This document shows, piece by piece, positions 18,548 through 25,890 of a stretch of DNA of 64,000 nucleotides. A model generated the notes under the pieces. It ran no database searches and was not told the origin of the DNA. It saw only the letters and a list, made by a program, of their open reading frames with translations. The stretch covers positions 186,001 through 250,000 of the forward strand of contig CAJXQI010000003.1 of NCBI GenBank assembly GCA_913058395.1. Reading direction: 5' to 3'. The number at the start of each line of letters is the position of its first letter. Positions within the stretch are counted from its first letter, which is position 1. The DNA comes from an uncultured Colwellia sp. (lineage in GTDB: Bacteria; Pseudomonadota; Gammaproteobacteria; Enterobacterales; Alteromonadaceae). The position numbers and the translations under genes are program-made.

Positions 18548-19696
18548 ATGGATTTAATTATTATTCTTACCTACACCGCTATTTGTACGGTTATTTTTAA
18601 AGTCTTTAAAATCCCGTTAAATAAATGGTCAGTGCCAACAGCAGCTTTAGGTGGTGTATTCATTTTGGGTGCGTTGTTGATGTTGATGAATTACAACCAT
18701 CCATACGCAAAATATGGCAAGGAAGTATTTGTTAGTATTCCTATTGTGCCCAATGTGAGTGGTACGGTAAAAACTGTTGATGTTATTGCCAATCAGCCCA
18801 TACAAAAAGGTGATTTACTGTTCACGCTTGACCCAACACCGTTTCAAGCAAAAGTTGATCAAATATCTGCCTTACTAGCTGATGCAAAAAGTAGTGATTT
18901 ACAAAATGATCAAAAACTTCAAACTGCAATAGCCAATGTTGCTAAAGCGAAAGCTGATAAAGAACGTAACTATTCAAATTACCAACGCTACCTAAAAGGT
19001 AAAGAAAAAGCCGGTGTAAACTCACCTTTTACTGAGCAAGAGCTTGAGAACAGAAAGCAGCTATTTGAAGCATCTAACTCAAAACTACTTGCCGCTCAGT
19101 CAGAGGAAAAAAGAGTTAAACTAATTGCCGATGCTGAAATATTAGGTTTGAACCCACAAGTAGCACAACTGCAAGCACAATTAGACAAAGCCTTATTTGA
19201 CTTAGCAAGTACGCGTGTTTACGCACCAACAAACGGCATGGCAACGCAAGTTGCGTTACGACCAGGTGTTCGAGCAGCCTCTTTACCACTTCGACCAGTA
19301 ATGACTTTCATACCGAATGAAAAGCGTGTTTTTGCTGGCTTGTTTTGGCAAAATTCATTATTAAAAATGAAAGCAGGGCTAGACGCAGAAGTGATTTTAG
19401 ACAGCGTTCCCGGCCACGTTTTTAAAGGCAAACTGGTTCAGCTATTACCTGCAATGTCGGAAGGTGAATTTCAAGTTAATGGCCAGCTAATTTCTGCCAA
19501 TAGACTTGCTGCGCATGGTTTTGCTATTGGGCTTATTGAGCTAGAAGAAGACTTGTCAGATTATGGCTTACCTTTTGGTATTCAAGGTAAAGCTGTGGTG
19601 ATAAATCATGATAGTGACCCGCTACATGTTTCTTTAATGAGACGGATTTTACTGCGAATGATGGGGTGGATTAATTATGTTTACCCGATTAAGTAA
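18548..19696 (+). CDS. HlyD-family membrane fusion protein, YiaV-like
   Basis: A 382-aa protein. Two N-terminal membrane segments (residues 3-45) are followed by a lipoyl/barrel-sandwich hybrid domain split by a long coiled coil (KVDQISALLADAKSS... to LAQLQAQLDKALFDLASTRVYAP) and a beta-barrel domain (VFAGLFWQNSLLKMKAGLDAEVIL). Such adaptors bridge inner-membrane pumps to the outer membrane. No pump is encoded nearby. YiaV/YibH proteins normally stand with only a DUF3302 partner, as here. Confidence 0.82.
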   Translation: MDLIIILTYTAICTVIFKVFKIPLNKWSVPTAALGGVFILGALLMLMNYNHPYAKYGKEVFVSIPIVPNVSGTVKTVDVIANQPIQKGDLLFTLDPTPFQAKVDQISALLADAKSSDLQNDQKLQTAIANVAKAKADKERNYSNYQRYLKGKEKAGVNSPFTEQELENRKQLFEASNSKLLAAQSEEKRVKLIADAEILGLNPQVAQLQAQLDKALFDLASTRVYAPTNGMATQVALRPGVRAASLPLRPVMTFIPNEKRVFAGLFWQNSLLKMKAGLDAEVILDSVPGHVFKGKLVQLLPAMSEGEFQVNGQLISANRLAAHGFAIGLIELEEDLSDYGLPFGIQGKAVVINHDSDPLHVSLMRRILLRMMGWINYVYPIK

Positions 19697-19742
19697 CATC
19701 AATTGAGTAATGTGTTACTTGCGTGAAATACCTTTTATATTA

Positions 19743-19784
19743 ACTTATAACGTCGCTTAAATTTTAGCGACTTTATAAGTTTTA
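19743..19784. terminator. Long hairpin after the yiaWV-like operon
   Basis: ACTTATAA-C-GTCGCT (19743-19757) pairs with AGCGAC-T-TTATAAGT (19766-19780), a 15-bp stem with one mismatch and an 8-nt loop, then TTT. Probable terminator marking the last conventional gene before the cassette array. Confidence 0.6.
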
Positions 19785-20127
19785 CTTTGAATTTTATAAC
19801 TTTCAAAATTAAGAAGCCATGTCACTTTATTAATAAACCTTAGTAATAATCTCAAAGTTATCGGCTTAATCTATAGCGCTTTGATGTCATTAATTTGTAT
19901 GGCTCTATATTGGTATTGCGGTTGTTTAGCTGTTCTTTTTTATTATGTTAATAACATGCCTTGTTTATGCTTGAATATCTCAATGCTCACTTTCTCGTGT
20001 TTTGGAAAAGATTGATTAGATAAGGTGATACTGATAACGTACTAAAATTATTGATAAAAATGTGTTGTGATGATTGCAAGTACTCTAGGTTGATTTTGTA
20101 TTAATCGGGAATTCGCACTAATACACT
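19785..20127. other. AT-rich spacer left of the cassette array
   Basis: About 340 bp with no credible open frame. No integrase gene or palindromic attC is seen. It is the expected place for an integrase/attI platform, but none is present. Confidence 0.5.
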
Positions 20128-20134
20128 GTTAGGT
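20128..20134 (+). other. Leftmost core site of the cassette array
   Basis: GTTAGGT fits the GTTRRRY recombination core and gives the 5' edge of cassette 1. No attC-like palindrome precedes it, so it may be an attI remnant or a secondary insertion point. Confidence 0.55.
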
Positions 20135-20154
20135 GAAAAGGAGATTAAGCATCT

Positions 20155-20514
20155 ATGGATAATCCATCAACTTTATTAGTTGTTCAAGAGCTTCTTATTT
20201 CAAAAAAGTTTTACGTTGATGTCCTTGGTCTAATTCTTGTCGAAGAATATGAAGACAGTTTAAAGCTTAAAAGTGGCTCACATAATGTGTTCATGTTTGG
20301 AGGAGCAATGGAGGCAACAACCTATGAACACGGGTATAATTCAAATTCATCATTGGTGCTTACTGTTAGTAATTTGGATAACAAAATTAAAGAGTTAAAA
20401 TCAAAAGGTGTTGTTTTTGTTCATAAATATCCTAATGAAAATCGATGGGGTCGCTATGCAGCTTTTAAGGATCCATCAGGCATCGTAAATGAACTAATGG
20501 AGTTTTTCACCTAA
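20155..20514 (+). CDS. VOC-superfamily (glyoxalase/bleomycin-resistance-like) protein, cassette 1
   Basis: A 119-aa single-domain protein with the vicinal-oxygen-chelate pattern: VQELLISKKFYVDVLGLILVEEYEDSLKLKSG at the start and WGRYAAFKDPSGIVNELMEF at the end, including a probable metal-binding Glu. Members are often lyases, isomerases or drug-binding proteins, and the substrate cannot be predicted. AAAAGGAG lies well placed before the ATG. The reading frame ends inside the attC R'' element, typical of cassette genes. Confidence 0.8.
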   Translation: MDNPSTLLVVQELLISKKFYVDVLGLILVEEYEDSLKLKSGSHNVFMFGGAMEATTYEHGYNSNSSLVLTVSNLDNKIKELKSKGVVFVHKYPNENRWGRYAAFKDPSGIVNELMEFFT

Positions 20515-20606
20515 TAAGAAAATAAACAAGGACGCGTAACAGTTGGCTACGCTTCGCTACACAATTTTAGCCAACTATTACTTAGCCTGTTATTTAGGCG
20601 TTAGGA
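20509..20606 (+). other. attC site of cassette 1
   Basis: R'' ACCTAAT (20509-20515) and R' GTTAGGA (20600-20606) enclose an imperfect palindrome with perfect arms AGTTGGCT (20541-20548) and AGCCAACT (20569-20576). Length 98 bp. The VOC stop lies within R''. Confidence 0.8.
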
Positions 20607-20611
20607 TCGTC

Positions 20612-21577
20612 ATGCTCAATACGGATAGAGTGAATTCAAATAATGAAAATAGTGCTTTTAGTGGCACTGTAGAATGGAAGCCCATTAAATCTATCTGGTT
20701 TTTGACTCACCTCTTAGCGACTATTTTAATTGCTCCAGTTGTTTTATCTATTTCCGCATTTTTGGTGTTTATAGCTCTTACTGCGATTACATTATGCTTT
20801 GGACATTCCTTAGGAATGCATAGGTTACTTATTCATCGTTCATATGAATGTCCGAAATGGATGGAGTATTTGTTCGTATATCTCGGTGTCTTAGTTGGGA
20901 TGGCGGGCCCAATAGGCATGATGATTCAACATGATCTACGTGATTGGGCGCAAAGACAACCTCAGTGTCATGATTATTTATTACATGGCTCAAAAATACT
21001 AAAGGATGGATGGCGGCAATTAAATTGTGATCTTGTACTAAACAACCCACCCGAATTTAATATAGAAGAATCGGTATCCTTAAATAAGTTTTACCTATTC
21101 ATTGAAAAAACGTGGATGCTTCAGCAATTAGTTCTAGCCATTCCTTTATTTCTTATCGGTGGTATATCTTGGTTAGTTTGGGGCGTTTCTGTCCGAATTG
21201 TAATATCTGTTGGTGGCCATTGGCTAATTGGTTACTTTGCCCATAATAAAGGTGATAAAACTTGGGAGGTTGAAGGAGCTGCAGTGCAAGGTCACAACAT
21301 TAAAGTAGCGGGTTTCCTTTCTATGGGGGAGGCATGGCATAACAATCATCATGCTTACCCGGGCTCTGCAATGTTAGGTTTGTACAGTGACGAACCAGAT
21401 CCAGGTTGGTGGGTATTAAACGCTTTGCATAATCTAAGAATAGTCAAAAACATTAAGTTGCCCAAGCAACTGCCGGTTCGCTCAGAGTTGGTAGCGGTTT
21501 CAGATAATATTGATAACCGTGTTGAGCGAGTGCCTGAAGACTGTGAAGTTGCAAAGTTTATACGAAAAGGCAGCTAA
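20612..21577 (+). CDS. Membrane fatty-acid desaturase, cassette 2
   Basis: A 321-aa polytopic desaturase (acyl-CoA/acyl-lipid delta-9-like fold) that would insert a double bond in fatty acyl chains. Histidine boxes are visible: GHSLGMHRLLIHR, the central HDLRDWAQRQPQCHD, and EAWHNNHHAYPGSA near the C-terminus. The open frame extends back to 20543, but those codons lie in attC1. ATG 20612, 5 bp after the R' core, is the likely start. No strong ribosome site precedes it. It is a large cargo for a cassette and plausibly adaptive for cold-water membranes (inference). Confidence 0.85.
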   Translation: MLNTDRVNSNNENSAFSGTVEWKPIKSIWFLTHLLATILIAPVVLSISAFLVFIALTAITLCFGHSLGMHRLLIHRSYECPKWMEYLFVYLGVLVGMAGPIGMMIQHDLRDWAQRQPQCHDYLLHGSKILKDGWRQLNCDLVLNNPPEFNIEESVSLNKFYLFIEKTWMLQQLVLAIPLFLIGGISWLVWGVSVRIVISVGGHWLIGYFAHNKGDKTWEVEGAAVQGHNIKVAGFLSMGEAWHNNHHAYPGSAMLGLYSDEPDPGWWVLNALHNLRIVKNIKLPKQLPVRSELVAVSDNIDNRVERVPEDCEVAKFIRKGS

Positions 21578-21648
21578 CAGAACAATATACGTTCTGCTTC
21601 GCTTCAAATTTTTGTAAACAGTTTTAGTCTCTTATTAATGCGTTAGTT
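21572..21648 (+). other. Degenerate attC site of cassette 2
   Basis: R'' AGCTAAC (21572-21578, covering the desaturase stop) and R' GTTAGTT (21642-21648). It is shorter (77 bp) than its neighbours and the central palindrome is weak. Confidence 0.55.
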
Positions 21649-21678
21649 TGCAATCGAGCTCTGTCACACTAGGATAGT

Positions 21679-22233
21679 ATGAATAACACAAAAGTAGTTG
21701 CAATCAGTGGAACATCTGGTGCGGGGAAAACCACAATTGTTAAAGAGTTAGCTAATGAGTTTGATTGCTCATTTCTTCTTTTTGATGATCATACTGACAA
21801 AAGTACATACCCTCAAAACATGAAAAATTAGTTTAATAATGGAGCAAACGTTTCACTGATTAAAACACCAAGATTTGTCACTTCATTGGAAAGCTTAATT
21901 TCGAAAAATAGAAATCGTTTTATTTTTATTGAAGAGCCATTTGGTAAAGAACGTGATTCTATGTCGTCATTAATAGACTATGTTGTTTTGTTAGATCAGC
22001 CCATGGAATTGTGTCTATCTCGTATTATCAAAAGGCATACTGAACAACCGAACTCTGATTCGATATGCGCTATATCTAATTACTTGGATAAATATGAAGA
22101 TCACTATCGAGATATTTATATCTCAGCTGTTGAACAAGTTAGAATTAACTCTGATTTAATATTTAACGAAGTAGTTTCAATTAAAGAGATAGTTAATTAT
22201 ATTGGTAACTGGTTGAAAAGTAATGAAAACTAA
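21679..22233 (+). pseudogene. P-loop kinase-like protein interrupted by an amber codon, cassette 3
   Basis: From ATG 21679 the frame reads MNNTKVVAISGTSGAGKTTIVKELANEF, a clear Walker A motif of the uridine-kinase/adenylate-kinase type. It meets TAG at 21829-21831 (codon 51) and then continues open in the same frame to 22233. The second part keeps protein character (FIFIEEPFG, YVVLLDQPMELCLSRIIKRH, like the DxPxxxxLxRRxxR lid of nucleoside kinases). A single TGG-to-TAG change explains the break (KNxFNNGANVS). An internal start at TTG 21886 would lack the P-loop. It is either recently inactivated, a sequencing error, or read through. Intact length would be 184 aa. Confidence 0.75.
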
Positions 22234-22329
22234 CAAGGAGGTTAAGCAGGGACTGCTAACAGTTTGCTCGGTTCCGATTCGCTACGCATTTTAGCAAACT
22301 ATTATCAGCCTCATAGTGTGGCGTTAGGC
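22228..22329 (+). other. attC site of cassette 3
   Basis: R'' AACTAAC (22228-22234) is the exact complement of this cassette's 5' core GTTAGTT. R' is GTTAGGC (22323-22329). Arms AGTTTGCT (22261-22268) and AGCAAACT (22293-22300) are perfect. Length 102 bp. Confidence 0.85.
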
Positions 22330-22367
22330 GAAACTCTAATCTCGGTGTATTTAAAAGGAATTGATAA

Positions 22368-22958
22368 TTGACAGAATCATTCATTGTATTAATCACAGCT
22401 ACGGTACTTTTACTTGGCTCTCCCGGACCAGCACCATTAGCGTTAGCGGCTACAGGGGCGACATTTGGTGTTAAAAAAGGTATTCCATTTTTAGCTGGTA
22501 TATTAGTTGGGCTTAGTGTTGCAATTTTTGGTGCTACTGTTGGGTTGGCTGCGTTGTTTTCTCAGTTTCCAAGTTTTCGTGTTATATGCCAAGTCGTTGG
22601 CGGGGTATATATTTTATATATCGCATTTAAAATCGCTTCGGCGCCTATTATTGATTCTCATAAAGCTCAAATTGCCCCTAACTTTAAAGATGGCTTCATT
22701 CTTAATTTGTTAAACCCAAAAGCTTACGCGGCATTTTTAGCTATATTTTCTCAGTTCTTGTTACCTTTCTCAGATACCACAATTGGTTACATTGTTACTG
22801 GCTTAACTTGTCTAACGGTGGCGACTTTAGTTGATACTCTCTGGTTAATGTTTGGCGGCTTACTACGCCCTATATTTTCCAATCCTAAACAAGCAAGAGT
22901 AATTCGCATAGTGTTCGCCATTTTTATGGTAATGGCTGTAGTCTATGCATTGGTGTAA
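22368..22958 (+). CDS. LysE/RhtB-family exporter, cassette 4
   Basis: A 196-aa inner-membrane protein with about six hydrophobic segments and the LysE/RhtB signature near the N-terminus (LLGSPGPAPLALAATGATFGVKKGIPFLAGILVG), plus NPKAYAAF in the middle. The family exports amino acids and analogues. The start appears to be TTG 22368 (TESFIVLI), 6 bp after AAAGGAA. It is complete, and the length is close to the family norm of about 205 aa. Substrate unknown. Confidence 0.85.
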   Translation: MTESFIVLITATVLLLGSPGPAPLALAATGATFGVKKGIPFLAGILVGLSVAIFGATVGLAALFSQFPSFRVICQVVGGVYILYIAFKIASAPIIDSHKAQIAPNFKDGFILNLLNPKAYAAFLAIFSQFLLPFSDTTIGYIVTGLTCLTVATLVDTLWLMFGGLLRPIFSNPKQARVIRIVFAIFMVMAVVYALV

Positions 22959-22962
22959 ACTC

Positions 22963-23063
22963 GCCTAACAAGGCAATTAAGTGGGACTACTAAAGCTTGG
23001 CTCGGTTCCACTCCGTTTCACACTATAACCATATATTATCAACCCCTTATTGGCGCGTTAGGT
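22963..23063 (+). other. attC site of cassette 4
   Basis: R'' GCCTAAC (22963-22969) is the perfect complement of the cassette's own 5' core GTTAGGC, and R' is GTTAGGT (23057-23063). Central arms are imperfect. Length 101 bp. Confidence 0.8.
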
Positions 23064-23067
23064 ATTT

Positions 23068-23463
23068 ATGAAAAGTGTATTTGTAATTCTACTATCCGTG
23101 ACATTATTTACCGGGTGTCAATCAACTAAAAAGCAAGAAGATGTTGTAACTCCTGTGGCTATGTCGCATACAGCTGTCATGGGAATTTCAGCCTTTTATT
23201 ATTGCGCCAATAATCGATGGCCATCATCTATTGATCAAATTAAAGAGTATGAGGTGCAATGTAAAGCAATGCCTAATATCAATGTAAATTGGAGTAAACT
23301 TAAAAGTATTTCAAATTACACTAGTAAACCGAATTACAAGTTAACTTCTAAAATTAAACAGCCTGATGATAATTTAATTGAATTATCATCAGGCCAAATA
23401 GCGCCAGTCTGTGACGGAAATAACGCAGAGTTACAAAGCGCTTACGTTAATATGTATGTGTAA
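23068..23463 (+). CDS. Hypothetical small lipoprotein, cassette 5
   Basis: A 131-aa protein with a clear lipoprotein signal (MKSVFVILLSVTLFTGCQSTKK; Cys17). Behind it comes a short globular part with CANNRWPSSIDQIKEYEVQC, two cysteines that could pair, and a C-terminal cysteine (IAPVCDG). No family recognised. The ATG lies only 4 bp after the R' core, so it has no ribosome site of its own and may depend on sequence from the preceding attC. The normal attC at its 3' end is missing, and an IS30-type element begins about 17 bp after the stop. Confidence 0.65.
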   Translation: MKSVFVILLSVTLFTGCQSTKKQEDVVTPVAMSHTAVMGISAFYYCANNRWPSSIDQIKEYEVQCKAMPNINVNWSKLKSISNYTSKPNYKLTSKIKQPDDNLIELSSGQIAPVCDGNNAELQSAYVNMYV

Positions 23464-23479
23464 AATATTTAGTCTCAAC

Positions 23480-24481
23480 TTTGAAGTGCAACCAAAGTAA
23501 TTATTCATAAAAGCATTCCTGTGGTGTTTTATAGCCCAGTCGTTTTCTTGGTCTTGTATTTAATTTAGCGGCGATGACATTACATCGTTGCTGAGTTAAG
23601 CCTTCCATCGATGTTCCTTTAATCAAATATTGTTTTATCAAACCATTGGTATTTTCATTCGTACCACGCTCCCAAGAGTGATGTGGGTTGGCAAAGTAAT
23701 AAGGGCAGTTAGTTGCTTCTTCAACTTTCTTATATTGATGAAATTCAGTACCGTTATCTGAAGTGATAGTTTTAAATTCCCCAGGCATTGTACTCATTAG
23801 CTTTATCGTTCGGTTATTGGTTGATTTGGTTGTTCTATCGTTTAACTGGCCTATTAACGTGTAGCCAGTTTTTCGCTCAACGAGTGTGACAATGCAATGT
23901 TTAGAGCCTTTTCCCATGACAGTATCTATTTCCCAATGGCCTTTGGTTTTACGCGTTTCTACTTCGCTAGGCCGGTCAGCTATGTTGCGCTTATCGGCAA
24001 GTCGGCCTCGGCTGTCATAGGCTTTGTAGCGCTTACGCCTTCGTTTATTTGCACAACGTAACTGCTTCCATAACAAGCCGCCTTTCTTTTTATCACGCCA
24101 AATATAGCGATAAATAGTCTCATGACTAAAGCAGCGAAGACCTTGGCGTTTTAAATGCCCAGTTATTTGTTCAGGACTCCATTGTTTGCGTAATAGCTGC
24201 CTAACAATGGTGTAATCTTTCTCTGTAAAATGTTGGTTTCGCCGTGAACGTCTATGCCTTGCTCGTGTCCGTCGTTGAGCTTTTGTTGGTCGATAAGAGC
24301 CATCAATAATCCAGCAACTGTTACGGTTTACCTCTCGATAAATCGTACTTCTGTCTCTATTCTTTGCTTTTGCAATGTTAGTAAAGCTTAAGCCTTGCCT
24401 TTTTAATGCGGCTAACGTATATCTATCATCTTCGGTGAGCTGCTTGTAATTCATAGTGTTTTACTTCTTGGCGGGAGCAAA
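23480..24481 (-). mobile_element. IS30-family insertion sequence (about 1.0 kb)
   Basis: A single transposase gene fills the element. Terminal inverted repeats are only tentatively placed: TTTG-N11-AAGTAA occurs at the left end (from about 23480) and, inverted, at the right end (to about 24481). No certain target duplication is seen. It sits where the attC of cassette 5 should be and faces against the cassettes. Confidence 0.65.
23501..24454 (-). CDS. IS30-family transposase
   Basis: A 317-aa DDE transposase. The N-terminal helix-turn-helix (MNYKQLTEDDRYTLAALKRQGLSFTNIAKAKNRDRSTIYREV) recognises the ends. The catalytic core shows D in HWEIDTVMGKGSK, D in TSDNGTEFHQY and E in GTNENTNGLIKQYL. 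It appears full length and intact, so the element may be mobile. It lies opposite in direction to the cassette genes. Confidence 0.92.
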   Translation of the reverse strand: MNYKQLTEDDRYTLAALKRQGLSFTNIAKAKNRDRSTIYREVNRNSCWIIDGSYRPTKAQRRTRARHRRSRRNQHFTEKDYTIVRQLLRKQWSPEQITGHLKRQGLRCFSHETIYRYIWRDKKKGGLLWKQLRCANKRRRKRYKAYDSRGRLADKRNIADRPSEVETRKTKGHWEIDTVMGKGSKHCIVTLVERKTGYTLIGQLNDRTTKSTNNRTIKLMSTMPGEFKTITSDNGTEFHQYKKVEEATNCPYYFANPHHSWERGTNENTNGLIKQYLIKGTSMEGLTQQRCNVIAAKLNTRPRKRLGYKTPQECFYE

Positions 24482-24533
24482 AAACTAAGGATATAGCAGT
24501 TCATCGTTTTTATTAAATTGGGTGTTATATGCT

Positions 24534-24854
24534 ATGAATAATAAATCACTAAAAGTTATGACGGATTACGGTTGCTTTCCAATCTGGCATTACGGTGGAA
24601 ATAATTTCGGAGATATCGATCCCGTATCGTTAGGGCTATCTGAAGGGCTTATTTCTAGCTTAATGAGTTGGGCTGCTACTTATGACTCAACTTTAGATCC
24701 TGCTGATCCTACAAACGCAGGATTTCCTTCAAACATTGAAGAAAATAATTTCGTAAGAAACGGTCTGGCTCTTGCAAAAAAATTGAAAGCAGAGTTAAAG
24801 AGTTACGACATATATTATTTTCAAAATGGTCAATGTTTTGAAGTGCGCATATAA
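24534..24854 (+). CDS. Hypothetical small acidic protein, cassette 6
   Basis: A 106-aa cytoplasmic protein with no membrane segment or signal. It has a compact pattern: a short N-terminal strand (VMTDYGCFPIWHYGG), a central LSEGLISSLMSWAATYDSTLDPADPTNAGF, and a helix (RNGLALAKKLKAELKSY). I recall similar uncharacterised proteins but no named family, and an immunity or adaptor role would be a guess. The frame opens at a GTG at 24522 within the cassette core, but ATG 24534 is preferred. The stop overlaps the attC R'' element. Confidence 0.6.
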   Translation: MNNKSLKVMTDYGCFPIWHYGGNNFGDIDPVSLGLSEGLISSLMSWAATYDSTLDPADPTNAGFPSNIEENNFVRNGLALAKKLKAELKSYDIYYFQNGQCFEVRI

Positions 24855-24947
24855 CAAGTCACTCAAGCAGGACAAATAAAGCTTGGCTTTGTCACTGCGT
24901 GCCAGATTATAGCCAAGCATTATTTGCCCCTTAGTGAGGCGTTACCA
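24849..24947 (+). other. attC site of cassette 6 (end of array)
   Basis: R'' ATATAAC (24849-24855) exactly complements the cassette's 5' core GTTATAT (24524-24530). Arms GCTTGGCT (24881-24888) and AGCCAAGC (24911-24918) are perfect and extend further with one mismatch. R' is GTTACCA (24941-24947), off consensus, and marks the junction with ordinary chromosome. Confidence 0.8.
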
Positions 24948-25207
24948 AGAAGTGGTTTATTGTCACTGTTGTCCAAATAAATAGTATTCTCCATTGATTA
25001 TTTATCTGTTAATTCAATTTCCCCTAGTTAAGCACATACTTCTTTGTATGAGAGTTTTATTGTTTTATCAAAAACTACATAGATGAACTCTATATTTTGA
25101 AAGTGATTTTATATTTAAAGTTTAACCATGCCGGTTTTTTTATTTTTAAACTGAAAACCACACATGTGGTTATTTGTTCAGCAATATATCTTGCGTTTAT
25201 TTACAGC
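24948..25207. other. Spacer between cassette array and lexA promoter
   Basis: AT-rich, no supported gene. A 63-codon frame (25097-25288) overlaps the LexA boxes and the lexA start and is not credible. A possible lexA -35 (TTGCGT) lies at 25191-25196. Confidence 0.5.
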
Positions 25208-25244
25208 CTGTATACAATACCAGTAACACTGTTTAAAAACACAG
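25208..25244 (+). promoter_or_regulatory. Two LexA boxes in the lexA promoter
   Basis: CTGT-N8-CCAG at 25208-25223 (one mismatch) and a perfect CTGT-N8-ACAG at 25229-25244, 5 bp apart, as in front of E. coli lexA. The first overlaps a likely -10 (TACAAT, 25213-25218). This indicates autorepression and SOS induction. Confidence 0.85.
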
Positions 25245-25275
25245 GCTTGCTAGTTGAGTCGCTTAAGGAATTACT

Positions 25276-25890
25276 ATGCGCCCTTTAACACCTAGACAAC
25301 AGCAGATTTTTGATCTGATCAGAGAAAAAATTTCAGAAACGGGTATGCCACCTACACGTGCAGAAATAGCAAACTTTTTTGGTTTTAAGTCGGCTAATGC
25401 GGCAGAAGAACATTTAAAAGCATTGGCTAAAAAAGGTTATATTGAAATGCTGCCAGGTACCTCGCGTGGTATTCGTTTAGCGGAAGAATTCATTGAAGAA
25501 GATGGCTTACCGTTAATTGGTCGTGTTGCAGCTGGTGAACCGATTTTGGCGCAGGAACATGTAGAAGAACATTACAAAATTGATGGTACTTTATTCCGCC
25601 CAGCCGCAGATTATTTGCTGCGTGTTAACGGCGAGAGTATGAAAGATATTGGTATTATGGACGGTGATTTATTGGCTGTTCATCAAACCACTGATGTTAA
25701 AAACGGCCAAGTAATTGTTGCGCGTGTTGAAGATGATGTAACCGTTAAGCGTTTTAAACGTGAAGGTGATGTAGTGTATTTACATGCTGAAAATGAAGAT
25801 TTTGACCCGATCAAAGTTGATTTAACTAGCCAAAATTTTAATGTTGAAGGCATTGCGGTTGGCGTAATTCGCGCTGCTGATTGGATGTAA
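25276..25890 (+). CDS. lexA: SOS-response repressor LexA
   Basis: A 204-aa protein. The N-terminal winged helix ([50 protein letters not shown]) binds LexA boxes. The C-terminal S24 peptidase domain has the Ala-Gly self-cleavage site in RVAAGEP (about 85), the catalytic Ser in GESMKDIG (about 120) and the Lys in VTVKRFK (about 157). RecA-stimulated self-cleavage opens the SOS regulon. AAGGAA lies shortly before the ATG. Its neighbour is an integron cassette array, and LexA is the known repressor of integron integrases in other bacteria. Confidence 0.97.
   Translation: MRPLTPRQQQIFDLIREKISETGMPPTRAEIANFFGFKSANAAEEHLKALAKKGYIEMLPGTSRGIRLAEEFIEEDGLPLIGRVAAGEPILAQEHVEEHYKIDGTLFRPAADYLLRVNGESMKDIGIMDGDLLAVHQTTDVKNGQVIVARVEDDVTVKRFKREGDVVYLHAENEDFDPIKVDLTSQNFNVEGIAVGVIRAADWM

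Larger units (their letters stand above)
20128..24947 (+). mobile_element. Integron gene-cassette array without integrase (CALIN-like)
   Basis: Six cassettes, all on the plus strand, are separated by attC-type sites. They run from a first GTTAGGT core at 20128 to a last GTTACCA core at 24941. For cassettes 3, 4 and 6 the 3' element (AACTAAC, GCCTAAC, ATATAAC) is the exact reverse complement of that cassette's own 5' core, as expected for units that circularise before insertion. Cassettes 1 and 2 match 6/7 and 5/7. Cassette 5 lacks a visible attC and abuts an IS30-family insertion. No integrase gene is in the window. It could be a remote tail of a chromosomal integron or a true integrase-less cluster. 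Confidence 0.85.

Noticed and set aside
19697-20127. Integron integrase gene beside the cassette array
   Set aside because: No open frame of sufficient length or tyrosine-recombinase motifs on either strand here or right of the array.
21886-22233. Independent 115-aa gene from TTG 21886
   Set aside because: It lacks the P-loop and is in frame with the upstream Walker A half. Better explained as the 3' part of an interrupted kinase.
25097-25288. 63-codon hydrophobic frame before lexA
   Set aside because: Runs through the LexA boxes and overlaps the lexA start in another frame. Chance frame in AT-rich DNA.
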